NCBI GenBank assembly: GCA_023014485.1
Contig: JAJOZX010005627.1
Location: 1 to 64,000 of the forward strand
Direction: 5' to 3'
Source of the DNA: Bathynomus jamesi
Taxonomy: Eukaryota > Arthropoda > Malacostraca > Isopoda > Cirolanidae
Length of the DNA stretch: 64,000 nt
Shown here: one piece after another, positions 10,790 to 21,269 of the stretch
Layout: each line of letters starts with the position of its first letter
How positions within the stretch are numbered: the first letter of the stretch is position 1
Notes under the pieces: generated by a model
Database searches by the model: none
Told to the model about the DNA's origin: nothing
Seen by the model: the letters and a program-made list of their open reading frames with translations, nothing else
Program-made: the position numbers and the translations under genes

Positions 10790-12160
10790 CAGTGGTAGTC
10801 AAACCGGGGTACGCGAGGGGTTTCCTGAGGGTACGTAAGCTCTGCTGCAAAAACAAGCAAGTTGGTTAATCAATTATAAAATGAATTTATACAATTATAA
10901 TCATCTATCATTTAAATTTTTTTGAAAATATATATTATAATCATTTATTTATAATATTAATATTTAATTATAAATTTAACTCAACATTGGTACAAGTTAT
11001 TATTAAATTATTTAATATTAATTATTTTATATTTTTATATTTTAATATTTTATTTAAATTATTATTAAATTACCCGATATTGGTACAAATTGGTACGAAT
11101 CGTACGATGCTGTAAAAATAGTAAATTATATCAAGTCTCGAGCAGTGAATTCACACCTCTTTAAAATTCTTTGTGAGGAGATGGGCAAAAATCATACTCA
11201 GTTGCTTTTGCACACTGAAGTGCGCTGGCTCTCACGAGGAAAGGTATTAACACGACTTTTTGAACTTAGGAATGAAGTGAGAAGTTTACTTAACAGCCGA
11301 AATTCAGACTTATTAAAATTTATAGAAAATGAGGAGTGGCTTTGTAAACTGAGTTATTTGGCAGATATATTCACCAAATTAAACGAACTTAATCTTCAAC
11401 TTCAGGGGTATGACAAAAATATATTGCAGGCACAAGAAAAAGTCAAGGGATTTTTTGGGAAAGTTTTATACTGGATAAAGTGCATAGAAGACAATAATAC
11501 CACACCTTTCCAAATATTCAGCGAATTCTGTCACGAAAACGAGTTTCTTGTCAGTGACTCAGTTATGAATATTATAAAGCAGCATTTAGTGAGCCTTCGT
11601 GAATCATTTTTGCATTACTTTCCATGTATTAATAGAGATTCCCCACAAAGTGAATGGATAACGAATCCGTTTTCGAACCTTGCTGTGTCTAATGCGGAGC
11701 TTCCCGCTCGTTTAAAAGAACAATTGATTGAATTGGCAGCTGACAGCTCACTTAAACATAAATTCAATGACTTTTCTGTCTCCGAGTTTTGGAAATTGGC
11801 CCATATTGAATACAAAGAATTAAGTGAATTTGCTATCAACAAACTACTTCCATTCCCGTCCACCTATTTATGTGAAAAGGGATTTTCGGCACTGACAGCT
11901 ATCAAGTCGAAAGAAAGAAACCGCCTACATCCAGAAGCTTGCCTCATAATGGCACTCACAAATGTTCGTCCGCGAATAGAACAACTTGCTAGTGACAAAC
12001 AGTCCCACCCATCGCATTAATTACTTGTAAGTATTTAAAATATATATTTTAAAAGCTCAGACGATTTCTAATTAACTGTATTAGATTCTAATATTTGCCT
12101 GAGTTAAAATTTGTGTAAATTGCTTGAGTTGTGTAAAATGTAAATTGTATAATTAAAATG

Positions 12161-12214
<54 letters not shown>

Positions 12215-12376
12215 TCTAATAATTAGGTGGTCGTAAATAAAGATCGTTTGATAGCTTCATATTCTGTGTAAATTGTATAATAACATTTTTATTTTGGAAA
12301 CTGAGGGGGAGGAGGTACGCCATAATAAAAAAACAAACTAAAGGGGTACGCCAAGGAAAAAGTTTGAATACCACTG
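10790..12376 (+). mobile_element. hAT transposon, internally deleted, with 8-bp TSD
   Basis: The ends are CAGTGGTAGTCAAAC on the left and the complement of CAGTGGTATTCAAAC on the right. Identical 8-bp duplications CTTTAGAC lie at 10,782-10,789 and 12,377-12,384. Both ends also carry inward GGGGTACGC motifs. At 1,587 bp it is shorter than an autonomous hAT. The BED finger and the first catalytic part are missing and replaced by AT-rich filler, so it would need a transposase from elsewhere. A long (TA)n run at about 12,162-12,213 has grown inside it. Confidence 0.93.
11098..12020 (+). CDS. hAT transposase, C-terminal half
   Basis: The open frame encodes about 300 residues matching the second half of hAT transposases of the ZBED5/SCAN-domain-3 type. 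It begins in the segment before LLLHTEVRWLSRGKVL, continues through the helical insertion domain, and ends with the hATC dimerisation block around FAINKLLPFPSTYLCEKGFS and the basic stretch SKERNRL. No internal stops are present. The first catalytic aspartate and the BED DNA-binding finger are absent, so it cannot transpose on its own. No clear ATG fits the family start. A GTG at 11,145 and upstream in-frame codons show homology starting near 11,098. It could still dimerise with related transposases. Confidence 0.85.
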
Positions 12377-12882
12377 CTTTAGACTAATGACTTTCATAAG
12401 ATGGAATAGGTTTAACATAGTTCGTTTAATAGGTTACCACTTAAAACAATGGATAAACTATCTATTAGTGAGACGACCGTGACTTCCTCGAAATGCGAGC
12501 GCGTGAGAGGTTCACTGAGGAATTTGGTCATTAGATTCTTCACGTAGGATATATATCACAAACAACAATATTGACAACAATTCCCAACAATTACTTAATA
12601 TCAATAATTGCATTTGAGCAAATAATTTAGACCTGCGTCAAAATAACTTAGGTATCATGCCATGATTTGGGATATTTGCCGAATTAGTCGCTCTCTATAG
12701 TCTACACTCTCCAGTATATATTGAGACGGTATAATGTAATGCCCAGCTAATATTATGATGACTAAGATTGCTCCATAACCATCCCAACATCCCGAAACTT
12801 GCTCCATTCTGCTTCTTAATCATTTGTATTTTAAACACTAAAATGTAGCAGAAGTGACGTAATAATGGACGTCATTGATTGT

Positions 12883-13006
12883 GTTAGAGCAGTTATGTGC
12901 ACCAATCCGAACACACCTCCGCTGCCATAAGGACCGCCCATTTTATACCTAACAGACTAGCTTGGGACGAGACAAAAGCGTGAGACTTCTTGTAAGCACT
13001 GTACAT
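12883..13006 (-). repeat. 124-bp repeat, copy 2 (inverted partner at 8,380)
   Basis: The bottom strand repeats 8,380-8,503 with about five transitions, including the same short open frame and its stop. The similarity stops abruptly on both sides of both copies and no target duplication flanks the pair, so they are probably two independent copies and not the ends of one element. Confidence 0.75.
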
Positions 13007-13566
13007 CTCTCGACGGTTTGGTGAAAGCCTGTTGTTGGGAGGAGCTAATCGGTAAAGAATGTCGAATATCCGAAGAAGAAAGAGCTTAAAAATGACGAAA
13101 AAACAAAACTGATCGTAAATAAAAAGATGAGCACAAAAAATGATTGAAAAGACCGGTCTGTAAAACGAAAGAAAACGGGAGTGAGTCAAAGGCATTCCAT
13201 TAATTTTAGAATTTTTGTACAGTAGGCTATTCGTATTCGATTTCTCTTTAATCCTTTCAAATTCAATATTTTTCTTACAGACTTAAATGGATCTTTATTA
13301 AAAATCAGCTAAACAAAAAGATGTAAAAATAAGAAGATTTAAAGTTGAACAATTTGTAGCTTACATTTGAGTTTAAGCTAATCATTATGAGCTCATCCCT
13401 GAGTTGTAAAGTTCTTATTTAAGCTGAAAATATTTTCGTTTCTATTTCATTTTGTGATTTGAGAGTCAAATTTTTATTACTGTTGAATTAATTACCGTAA
13501 TAGTTAAAGATATTTCATGATATTTTCACTGACAATTTTTTATTCTTTCGCATTTCTCAGAGAACC
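13007..13566. other. No recognisable feature
   Basis: AT-rich DNA. An open frame of 100 codons on the bottom strand (12,893-13,195) overlaps the 124-bp repeat and shows no known domain beyond that. Confidence 0.4.
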
Positions 13567-14066
13567 ATGGTAGAAATTTAAATTTTAAGTCGTAATACAA
13601 AACCTTTATTGGTGAAATTTAAATTTCGAGTCGTAATATAATACCTTCATTGGTGAAATTTAAATTTTGAGTGGTAACACAATACCTTCATTGGTGAAAT
13701 TTAAATTTTGAGTCGTAATATATACCTTCAATGGTGAAATTTAAATTTTGAGTCGTAATATAATACCTTTATTGGTGAAATTAAAATTTTGAGTGGTAAT
13801 ACAATACATTCATTGGTGAAATTAAAATTTTGAGTGGTAATACAATACATTCATTGGTGAAATTTAAATTTTGAGTGGTAATACAATACCTTTATTGGTG
13901 AAATTAAAATTTTGAGTGGTAATACAATACATTCATTGGTGAAATTTAAATTTTGAGTGGTAATACAATACATTGGTGAAATTTTAATTTTGAGTCGTAA
14001 TACAATACCTACCTTCATTGGTGAAATTTAAATTTTGAGTCGCAATACAATACATTCATTGGTGAA
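13567..14066. repeat. 41-bp minisatellite, about 12 units
   Basis: Units contain GGTGAAATTTAAATTTTGAG, then TCGTAATA or TGGTAATA, and then a CCTTCATT-like segment. Two types of unit differ at TCG versus TGG after the GAG. Several TGG units are next to each other in the middle, as expected from local copying by unequal exchange or replication slippage. Confidence 0.92.
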
Positions 14067-14321
14067 TTACCTTGAATTAATTGTCGTTGAGTAATTACCG
14101 ACGACAGTTCATATTCATGCATTATATTTGTTTTAAATTTTCGTGTGAGGTCCATTTTAGCTCATTAAGTGCTTGAGATTTCATTGTTACCACAGAGGTA
14201 ATCATTCATTACAGTTTGTTTTCCTATAATTCATCTTTTTATAAAAAGAGTGTTATAAGTTCATGTTGATGTGCATTGAAAAATAGATTCATTACTGGGA
14301 AAAAAAAAAAAATATATATAT

Positions 14322-14359
<38 letters not shown>

Positions 14360-14571
14360 CCGTAAACTTCCGAAAAACAGACAACTAAAATACCGAAAAT
14401 CGTAGAAAACCGAAAATTTCAATATATTTGTATTTGGTTCTAAATTTACAAATCGTAAGCGAAGCGTAAACGAAGCGAAAATGGCGAAATTCGTGTCATA
14501 GCCAATGATGCACTAAATTTTTACCATTTTCTAAGTAAATTTATGAATTTTTACATAAAATTTAGGGACCA
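14067..14571. other. AT-rich DNA with (TA)n
   Basis: TA microsatellites occupy about 14,312-14,359. TACCGTAAACTTCCGAAAAA at 14,359 onward resembles a pogo/Tigger terminal repeat and may be the left end of the fragment that follows. Confidence 0.4.
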
Positions 14572-14712
14572 TGAACTCTGAAATGCGTGTTGCAGGCTCC
14601 AGTAACAAAAGGAAGAGAACAGTATCGAATATTCGACAGAAAATAGAGGTTATTCGTCGACATGAAGGTGACATGAGAAGAAATTCTAGAACAAAATTTT
14701 TAGAAAACTGAA
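14572..14712 (+). pseudogene. pogo/Tigger transposase N-terminal fragment
   Basis: The start codon at about 14,572 is followed by basic residues (SSNKRKRTVSNIRQKIEVIR) that match the first CENP-B-type helix-turn-helix of pogo/Tigger transposases. The reading frame ends after about 45 codons and the rest of the gene is missing. No DDE domain is present. TA-repeat DNA lies on both sides. This is a dead remnant. Confidence 0.55.
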
Positions 14713-14748
14713 TGACCTAAGGTCACAATCAATTCATTTTATTGGAAG

Positions 14749-14764
<16 letters not shown>

Positions 14765-14780
<16 letters not shown>

Positions 14781-14850
14781 TATTTCACGAAAGTAACACG
14801 TGAATAATATTTATGGTGAAAATAATCACGAAGAAAAATTAAAAGTTTTG
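14765..14850 (-). mobile_element. Possible Penelope 3'-end fragment
   Basis: On the bottom strand, CTTCGTGATTATTTTCACCA resembles CTTCGTGGTTATTTTCGTCA at 17,829-17,848 on the top strand. Both lie beside (TA)n runs, as does the end of the Penelope copy at 24,757. I infer a short 3' terminal piece. Weak on its own. Confidence 0.35.
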
Positions 14851-14885
14851 TACCCCTAGTCTCGGAACAATCTTTAATTCACATT

Positions 14886-15399
14886 AGAGAGCTGCACGGA
14901 CCTACTTTTTCGAGACCAGCCCTGCCCGTATCCGTGGGTTTTGAGTCCGGCCTGGTTCTGCCTGTTATGTTGTTTTCATTTTAAAACCGGTGTCCGGTCT
15001 GGCCCGTAAGAATTTTATAAAACATTTACGCGGCTCGGCCCGGCCCGCATTTGACACTGTGTCACCGACCTATAACACTATGTCATCTGTATTATTATAA
15101 GTCCGCGAGTATCGAAATTGTGTATTATGACAAGCAGCAATTATAAAATTAATATTTGCAACATTTTTTTTTAATAATTTACAAATATTTTAAATTATTT
15201 TTATTATTTTTTAGCATTCGCTACACATTTGAAACCAAAGTTTAATCCCGCACCCGCCCAGGCCCGTAGCCAAACACTATATTTCCAGTCCATACCTGGC
15301 CTGTATCCGTTATGCTTTCAACAAGCCCGCCCATACCCGACCCATGGGCCGGTCCGGGCACGGGCTTACGATCGTACCCGTGCCCGTGCAGACCTTTAA
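14886..15399. mobile_element. Non-autonomous hAT-like element with CCCG-rich ends
   Basis: The ends are roughly inverted: AGAGCTGCACGGACC on the left and the complement of AGGTCTGCACGGGC on the right. Just inside both ends lie repeated GCCCG/CCCGTA motifs within otherwise AT-rich DNA. Such subterminal short repeats are typical of hAT transposase binding regions. No coding sequence is visible. CTTTAATTC on the left and CTTTAATCC on the right may be traces of the target duplication, but the match is imperfect. Confidence 0.55.
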
Positions 15400-16197
15400 T
15401 CCATGCATCTTACTGAAAAACTGTATAATATACGAGTTGAAACCAACGAGAGGTTGATCAATCTCGACGTTTGTTCATTATTCACAAAAATGCCAAATGA
15501 CGACATGCTTGACTTTCTCTCAAGAGAATTATCATACATAAGTATGACCTGCCACTACTTGCACACATTGTCTTGGAGCTCATTAAATTTTGCATCAAAG
15601 ATTGAAAATTCACATTTAATGGTCAATATTATAACAGGTAGCATGGGTAATCCTTTGTCGTCCCTCTTCTCCACTATTTATATGGATATTTTTGAGACAA
15701 CTTACATCCCGAGAATTCCGGGGGTTGGCATCCCATGGTTGCAGTACGTCGACGATATTTTATGCATCTGGTCCATGAGGTGTGACTTGGATGATTTCCT
15801 CGTTCAGTTAAATAATCAAGTCCCCTCCATTAAGTTTACTTTGGAAGTGAAACAAAACAACTCAGTCCCGTTTTTGGTTGTGTGTATGCCTCATGAAAAC
15901 CCAGATTTTAAATTTAGTATCTGTCAGAAAAACAAACAATTTGTCCTATGTACACTTTTACTCCAGACATGACACCCCATCAAGAAAGCCATATCCTATA
16001 TACTATTGAGCTAAAATGTGTCTGTGTGTCTGTCTCTCTCTCCGCTTTCTTCGGAACCGTGCACAGATTAAACGGCACATCGGAAAATTCTGCAACCACC
16101 ACCAACTGATAGCCCATGAGCTGCCGATGTGCTCTGTCAAGTTTCCCGTCCTAGGTCACTCCGCAGCCGAGCACGAGCTATTTAATATCTATTGCAA

Positions 16198-16285
16198 GGT
16201 CAATAAAACTATAAAAAAGAGCACAGCCATGAAAATTTTAAGCTTCACAAATCTTGATACGCAATGAGTTCGGATGTGAAGCAAT
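16198..16285. repeat. Copy of the TTAAGCTTCACA hairpin repeat
   Basis: GTCAATAAAACTATAAAAAA, ATTTTAAGCTTCACAAATCT and TTCGGATGTGAAGC match parts of 23,326-23,420, partly in inverted orientation. There the segment folds into a hairpin. The present copy is interrupted by the G-rich tract on its right. Confidence 0.55.
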
Positions 16286-16434
16286 TGGGGGAGTGGGGGT
16301 GGAGTAATGGGGAGGGGGGGTGGGGTAATGGGGTAATGGCGTTTTTTACTTTTGTGTGTGGGGATAATGGGGGAATGGGGGTGGGGGTGGGGGTGGGGTA
16401 ATGGGGGGGAGGGGGGGGGTAATGGCGTTTTTTT
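16285..16434. repeat. G-rich minisatellite (GGGGTAATGG)
   Basis: Irregular tandem units of GGGGGTGGGGTAATGG type with long G runs on the top strand. Several runs of four or more G are spaced closely enough for G-quadruplexes. It interrupts the Penelope remnant. Confidence 0.85.
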
Positions 16435-16938
16435 CTACAACCAACAAAAAAATACATGAAAAAGTAAAAAAAAAATTTATTATTATCCATTCAATCTTAA
16501 ACCGTATAAAATATACAGCTAGCTGTGACATATACCGCTACATATACTGTGACATATACTGCTACCTGCCCGGAGGGCGATAGCGAGCTACCGCTTGTTC
16601 TCTTCTATGTATCTCGGTGCTCTTAGGATCATCGACCCGGAATACATGGATGCTGAGTTAGAAAAAATCGACAATATTGGAAGCGATTTTTTACCCATCT
16701 GCTTTTTTGGAATCTTACCTTAACAAGGCAAAATGAACCTTCTATCGTGTGAATAATAACCCTCACATTTTGTCGTAGAATATTTAAGTACTCCCTTTTT
16801 TTTAGTTTTTTTAGGTATTGCTAATGTACTTAGAATTTTGAACATTAATGTAGTAAAGTATTTTCATATGACAATATTGTGAAAAATACCATAATAAAGA
16901 ACAGTCCTACCAATAATTCAGGCATTATCTATAAAATT

Positions 16939-17337
16939 GATTGTAAACAATATTAGGTGCTCATTTAGTATGCGGTCTACAGACAAATTCACACTTTAGT
17001 ATGCGGTCTACACCAATTTGTTTTTTAAATGTAGTTAAAGAAGGTTGAAATGACAACCTTACTTGAAAAAAATGTATTGAAAAGTTAAAAACATAAAAAG
17101 TTTAAATGTAAGGAAAAAAATTTATTGAAAAGTTAAAAACACAAAAAGTTTAAATGTAAGTATACCTTCTTAGCTTGTTTACTAATTGCTTGTTTACATC
17201 CCAATGTCAGTCGCCCTTGACGATTGGTTAGGTTTAGTCATGATATTTTCGTTAGTTTTAACGAAAATATCTTGACTAAACCTAACCAATCGTAGGTAGA
17301 CCGCATACTATAGTAGCACCGGCAATTGAATTGTTTA
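16939..17337. mobile_element. MITE with long inverted ends and a central hairpin
   Basis: The left end GGTGCTCATTTAGTATGCGG, continuing TCTAC, at 16,956 matches the complement of GTAGACCGCATACTATAGTA, continuing GCACC, ending at 17,320. Weaker inverted similarity (TTGTAAACAAT) extends outward on both sides. An internal hairpin at 17,217-17,296 pairs GATTGGTTAGGTTTAGTCA with its complement. A second TATGCGGTCTACA copy lies at about 17,000. A direct duplication of about 45 bp lies at 17,066-17,160. No coding sequence and no clear target duplication. Confidence 0.6.
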
Positions 17338-17765
17338 CAACTTTACTGCTTCAAATTTCTCAAGCTACTGATGTTAAACAATCATTTTGAATTTTAAGGT
17401 CAAATAGGGTCTAAGTCATGTGAGTGAGTCAGAGTCATGTGAGTGAGTCAGAGTTTTCTCATTGTATTGATTGGAATAATTCTTCAATTTTGCTTCACTC
17501 AAGCAACATTGTTCATAGAAACATTCTTGAATCTGCCATTATTCAACTTACAAAAGATTTCAGCCTTAGCCTTTGGCTTTTTCGCTCGATCCAGTTATTT
17601 TGAATTCTTTCAGTTCAGATTTAGATAACAAGGACAAGGTGCTAAAACTCTGGTAGCTTTTCCACGTGGACTGTATACTCCTCCTCCAATATTCTCTGTA
17701 CCAATTATATAATTTTTGTTTTTCTTTATGAACTGTATATACTGTCTCGATCTTGTTATTAATTT
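17338..17765. other. Probable Penelope 3' region, not coding
   Basis: Between the MITE and the hammerhead-like motif, in the orientation of the upstream Penelope remnant. A direct repeat GTCATGTGAGTGAGTCAGAG occurs twice at about 17,416-17,453. I see no coding motif. Confidence 0.35.
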
Positions 17766-17860
17766 CAATGCTCCTGAGGATGTCATTACACGAAAGTGCA
17801 TGAGCACTATTCATGTTTTAATTTTCCTTCGTGGTTATTTTCGTCATATATATATGTACA
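17766..17860 (+). ncRNA. Degenerate hammerhead-like motif at a Penelope 3' end
   Basis: CTGAGGA (17,774-17,780), a short TGT/ACA helix, CGAAA (17,791-17,795), and a perfect stem AGTGC-ATGA-GCACT (17,795-17,808) followed by A are arranged as in a hammerhead. No stem I can be formed, so it is probably inactive. It lies downstream of the Penelope remnant in the same orientation. The segment ends with CTTCGTGGTTATTTTCGTCA next to (TA)n, like the end of the copy at 24,757. Confidence 0.4.
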
Positions 17861-17883
17861 CACACACACACACACACACACAT

Positions 17884-17935
<52 letters not shown>
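17857..17935. repeat. (CA)n(TA)n compound microsatellite
   Basis: A CA run is followed by a TA run and a short CA run. Confidence 0.95.
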
Positions 17936-18566
17936 TGTGGCCTACCTTTGCTAATATCTTTATGTGATCACGAAGTAAACTGGTTATCCGATTATCAAGA
18001 AGAATTTAGACCCACTAAATTTTGATTTTGTATTTTTCGAATTCAGCCTTTTTCCGGTTGGATCTTTAAATTTTGAAAGACTAATAGTTTTAATTTTTTA
18101 ATTTTTTAAAATTTAAATTTGTGTATGTACCCGATATATTTTATTGCTAATATAGTGAAACTACTTTTAGAAATCACAGATGATGATATAGATTCCTATC
18201 GAAAGCTCTGGAAATAAAGATGTTCGCAATTGGACTGGGTAATCTTTCTTATTAAAATTCGTTTCCCAAACAATAAAAATGATGCTACAATTCTATATAT
18301 ATATATATACACACACACACAGTGATGTGACGTAACTAGTTACTCTTTAATTGTTACGTTTTTTGAGTAACTTAATATAGTTACATTTTCTGGCCGAGTA
18401 ATTGTAACTGTAACTAGTTACCAAAAAAATCATGAATATTTGTAACTTGTACCAGTGACTTTTTTCTATGAGGGCCAAAACTTCTCGTAGATTACTTTTT
18501 TCACAAGCCTTGCTCCATGTACAATGCACATGTTGTGTAACAGTGCACGTTTATCGACAACATATA
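17936..18566. other. No recognisable feature
   Basis: AT-rich DNA with a short (TA)n(CA)n at about 18,297-18,321. GTAACTAGTTAC-type motifs recur at 18,335-18,425 without forming a clear repeat. Confidence 0.4.
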
Positions 18567-18905
18567 CAGGGTGTTTGTGTGTATAAAGTAACGCAAGTGA
18601 ATAGACAAATCCGATTTGAAATGGTTTAAACTATTTTTAACTTGTTTTTTTAACTCGTAAAAATATTTTCAACACTTCTTATAAACCTTACTATGGAATA
18701 TACAGTTGTTATAAAGTACATGTAATAAATATTACTCGTCCATGTTCACTCGCGTTAACCCTTTACTGGCCAAATATTTTGTAGGGTTAAGTTATGAATG
18801 CGTGTATTTGAAAGGTTAAAAATTTGTCCTTTTGGGCAGTAAAGGGTTAATATAAGTCAAATCAGATTTGTCTCTTCACTTGCGTTACTTTATACACACA
18901 CCCGG
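18567..18905. mobile_element. 339-bp mariner-type MITE
   Basis: Inverted ends of about 48 bp: CAGGGTGTTTGTGTGTATAA, then AGTAACGCAAGTGAATAG, on the left and the near complement on the right. TA lies at both flanks (18,565-18,566 and 18,906-18,907). It is non-coding and contains a nested TTAA-flanked element. The right copy of the terminus reads CCGGGTGTG, a small divergence. Confidence 0.85.
18755..18850. mobile_element. 96-bp piggyBac-like MITE nested in the mariner MITE
   Basis: The element is bounded by TTAA on both sides, with inverted ends CCCTTTACTG and CAGTAAAGGG. TTAA target duplication with CCCTTT-type ends is the piggyBac signature. It sits inside the 18,567-18,905 element. A diverged copy is at 55,002-55,096 (shared TTTTTTGTAG, GTTAAGTTATGAATTCGTG-type middle), and another TTAA element with the same termini is at 26,782-26,883. 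Confidence 0.8.
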
Positions 18906-19363
18906 TATCTAATGATATTAATATGATAAAATCTTGTTGTTGATTCGTTAAATCACAATTAATTTGAAACAAATGAACAATTTTAGCAAGTAATACTTGT
19001 CACGGAAAGTACTTTTATCAGGATCAGATGCTTGCTGAAACCAGGAAAAATGTTGAAAGTAACCCTCCTTCAGGTACAAAACTTTGGCTTTTACGGCTCG
19101 AAAGGTATCAAAGGAAACTTTAGTGACCTTGGAGATCAGTGCGATTCATAATTCATACTGCAAACACCCTTTACATATTTTTAATATAATTTGCATTTTT
19201 AAATATTAATAAACTTTCTAAACCTTTATTGAAAAGTACTTTTATCAAGTGTAATTCCTGCCACTTTCATGAGTCAGGTTTTTGCTCCGGTTTTAATATA
19301 AAATTTCTTTGAATACACAATATTGTAAAGGCTTACCTAGTCGTTTTTTTATTAAAGAATTAT

Positions 19364-19414
<51 letters not shown>

Positions 19415-19904
19415 GCGCTCTTTAGTATTCGTGCGAAGAAATATTTCAGTTATATTCATTCTTAGCTTTTGTACCATGCATACGTAGGATAGTTATGAAA
19501 AGTTTACCATTCATTTCGGAAAAATTTAACAAATAAGAAAATTAGTTTAACTCTGACATATGATGTAAAACATCAAAGAATTTGAGGAAAATAAGAAAGT
19601 TAAAATGCAAAAGTTTTCGTACATTTATTTTACAAAATTATTTAATACTTTGTGTGTCCACCTCAGGATTGAAGAATTTAAAATTTTTATCAGTAGTTGG
19701 CTGTTTATTGCTTAGAGACTGTTGGCAATTCCTTGGCAGTCAATCCAAGGATGATCTCATACTTTCAGCACAGAATATGAGTGAATACACATTTATTTAA
19801 AAACGGGTACGTATACTACTGTAATAGCTAATCCCCAGCTCTGTAAGAGAAATTACATATAAATAAAAATCATATATATGAATATACGCAATCTTGCATT
19901 TGCA
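18906..19904. other. No recognisable gene; (CA)n at 19,367-19,412
   Basis: A pure (AC)n microsatellite occupies about 19,367-19,412. The rest is AT-rich. The 72-codon frame at 19,582-19,800 shows no family motif. Confidence 0.45.
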
Positions 19905-19990
19905 AAATAGTCCTTACTAGGATTTGAACCTGAAACCTCTGACTAGGAGACGTGTGCTCGTGGGTATTATGTCCATCTATATGGTACCGT
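19905..19990 (-). mobile_element. tRNA-derived SINE fragment, second type
   Basis: On the bottom strand a B box GGTTCAAATCC (19,919-19,929) is preceded by CGTCTCCTAGTCAGAGG and an A-box-like segment near 19,980. Its downstream part does not match the GTAGGTCCT family, so it is a different or truncated SINE, or a worn tRNA pseudogene. Confidence 0.5.
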
Positions 19991-20213
19991 TGTGTTATAT
20001 TAGAGAAATCTGAATGAAATGAAGTCATTGGCTCGAGTAAAGAAGGTTAGGCTATTGTTAAGAATAGTGGACAATCTTTTTTTTATTTAATTTGAAAGAA
20101 TAAATTGCTTATTAGACTTTTGAAAGAGCGTACAACCGCATGCAAGTGGTTTTTTTAGGTTAGATTAGAATTTTTGCTTTCCCACGCTAAACATGGGACT
20201 AATTCGTGTAGCG

Positions 20214-20426
20214 TATATTTAGATATTTGGGCGATTAATTATAATAGCTGAAATCCATACTGGGATCCAAATAAATCACCCAACAAAGCATACAGCCACA
20301 TGTAGGCCTAAGTGTTTTTTGTAAATTAGTTTAGGTACAGTATGTTAGGTTAGGTTAGGTTAGATTTATTTGGAGCCCAATACTGATTTCTACTAATATA
20401 ATTAATCACCCAAATATCTAAATATC
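20214..20426. mobile_element. Fold-back element with 64-bp arms
   Basis: Left arm 20,214-20,277 (ATATTTAGATATTTGGGCGA and onward) pairs with right arm 20,363-20,426. The arms are about 85% complementary. The loop contains a (TTAGG)4 run at about 20,343-20,362. No coding capacity or target duplication was identified. Confidence 0.7.
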
Positions 20427-20774
20427 GAAGTAGGACTTACCAAGTTGCGATTGGAGTGCATATCCACTACGTTTAAATCTGTTTACAGTAAAGTTAATTT
20501 TTCAGTGAGTTTAGTGGCAAAAAAGCCTCTTCTTACAACCGGTGTTCTATACGCTACATCAACTAGTTTCATGTTTAATTATTATTTATAGATTTATTTA
20601 CAACCTCTATATAATAAAAGGCCATTTGGAATTTACTGATCATTTTATTTTTTAAAATAAAACAAAAGAATTGTCCACTTTTGCCGAAGGTTGACACGTA
20701 AAAACAATTCTAGGTGCATAAGCGTTAGTATTTCGCCTCGGGTAATGAAATATGCGCCAGGTTGTATTATCTTT

Positions 20775-21057
20775 TATCCTATCGTAGTTCAGTATTCACC
20801 GCCCGTGACTCTGGGTCGGAGGTCCTAGTTTCGAATTCTAGAATGATTTAAACCAGCTATAAATGCCTATCAGTCCTCCTCGGAACTCTGTTGTGGCTCT
20901 CTTCTCTAGTTAGACTATTTTCTTCATTCAGATAATGTGTAGCAACCCGTAGATAGGTCGGACCCCAAACCACGTAAAGTTTTAGGTCGTCTTCGTCACA
21001 TGACATTTGCCGTTAGGAAGGGGGTTAAATAATACCAGACATTATTATTATTATTAT
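20775..21057 (+). mobile_element. tRNA-derived SINE with (ATT)n tail
   Basis: An A-box-like TCGTAGTTCAGTATTC at about 20,781 and a B-box-like AGTTTCGAATTCTAG at about 20,828 form a tRNA-like head. The body includes CCACGTAAAGTTTTAGGTCG at about 20,979, shared with copies at 6,955 and 41,250. The element ends in five ATT units. It would be transcribed by RNA polymerase III and mobilised by a LINE. Confidence 0.65.
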
Positions 21058-21269
21058 GAGGACCTAAATATGAGTTAGATCAGGAATACTCAACCTAGTG
21101 GCCGCGGGCGCTATAGTGCCCACTAAGCACTTTATAGGTGTCCGCGCGGGCTACCTACATATCAATCAGTTCTAGCACGAGGTCGGGAATTTAATTAATT
21201 TCAACCTCTTTGCTCCCTAAAAGTTCGCTTTTGGGGAGCAAATCCCAGGTTATAATCTAACCTGGCACT

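Larger units (their letters stand above)
15403..16740 (+). pseudogene. Penelope-like reverse transcriptase, broken
   Basis: A 189-codon frame from 15,403 to 15,972 matches the Penelope-like reverse transcriptase. It has the LDVCSLFTKMP block, the GSMGNPLSS motif, and the YVDD catalytic box followed by ILCIW (about 15,747-15,773). The usual ...PSIKFTLE block follows. The N-terminus is missing. After about 15,972 the frame is lost. A further piece at about 16,606-16,690 (YLGALRIIDPEYMDAELEKI, then DNIGSDF) is the region just after the polymerase fingers and palm. A G-rich tract separates the two pieces. The GIY-YIG endonuclease is not seen. Dead copy of an element that would reverse-transcribe its RNA at nicked DNA. 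Confidence 0.8.

Noticed and set aside
8380..13006. One large transposon with 124-bp terminal repeats
   Set aside because: No target duplication at the outer edges, and the inside holds independent elements with their own ends.
13567..14066. CRISPR-like array
   Set aside because: Units are contiguous repeats without unique spacers, and the DNA is eukaryotic.
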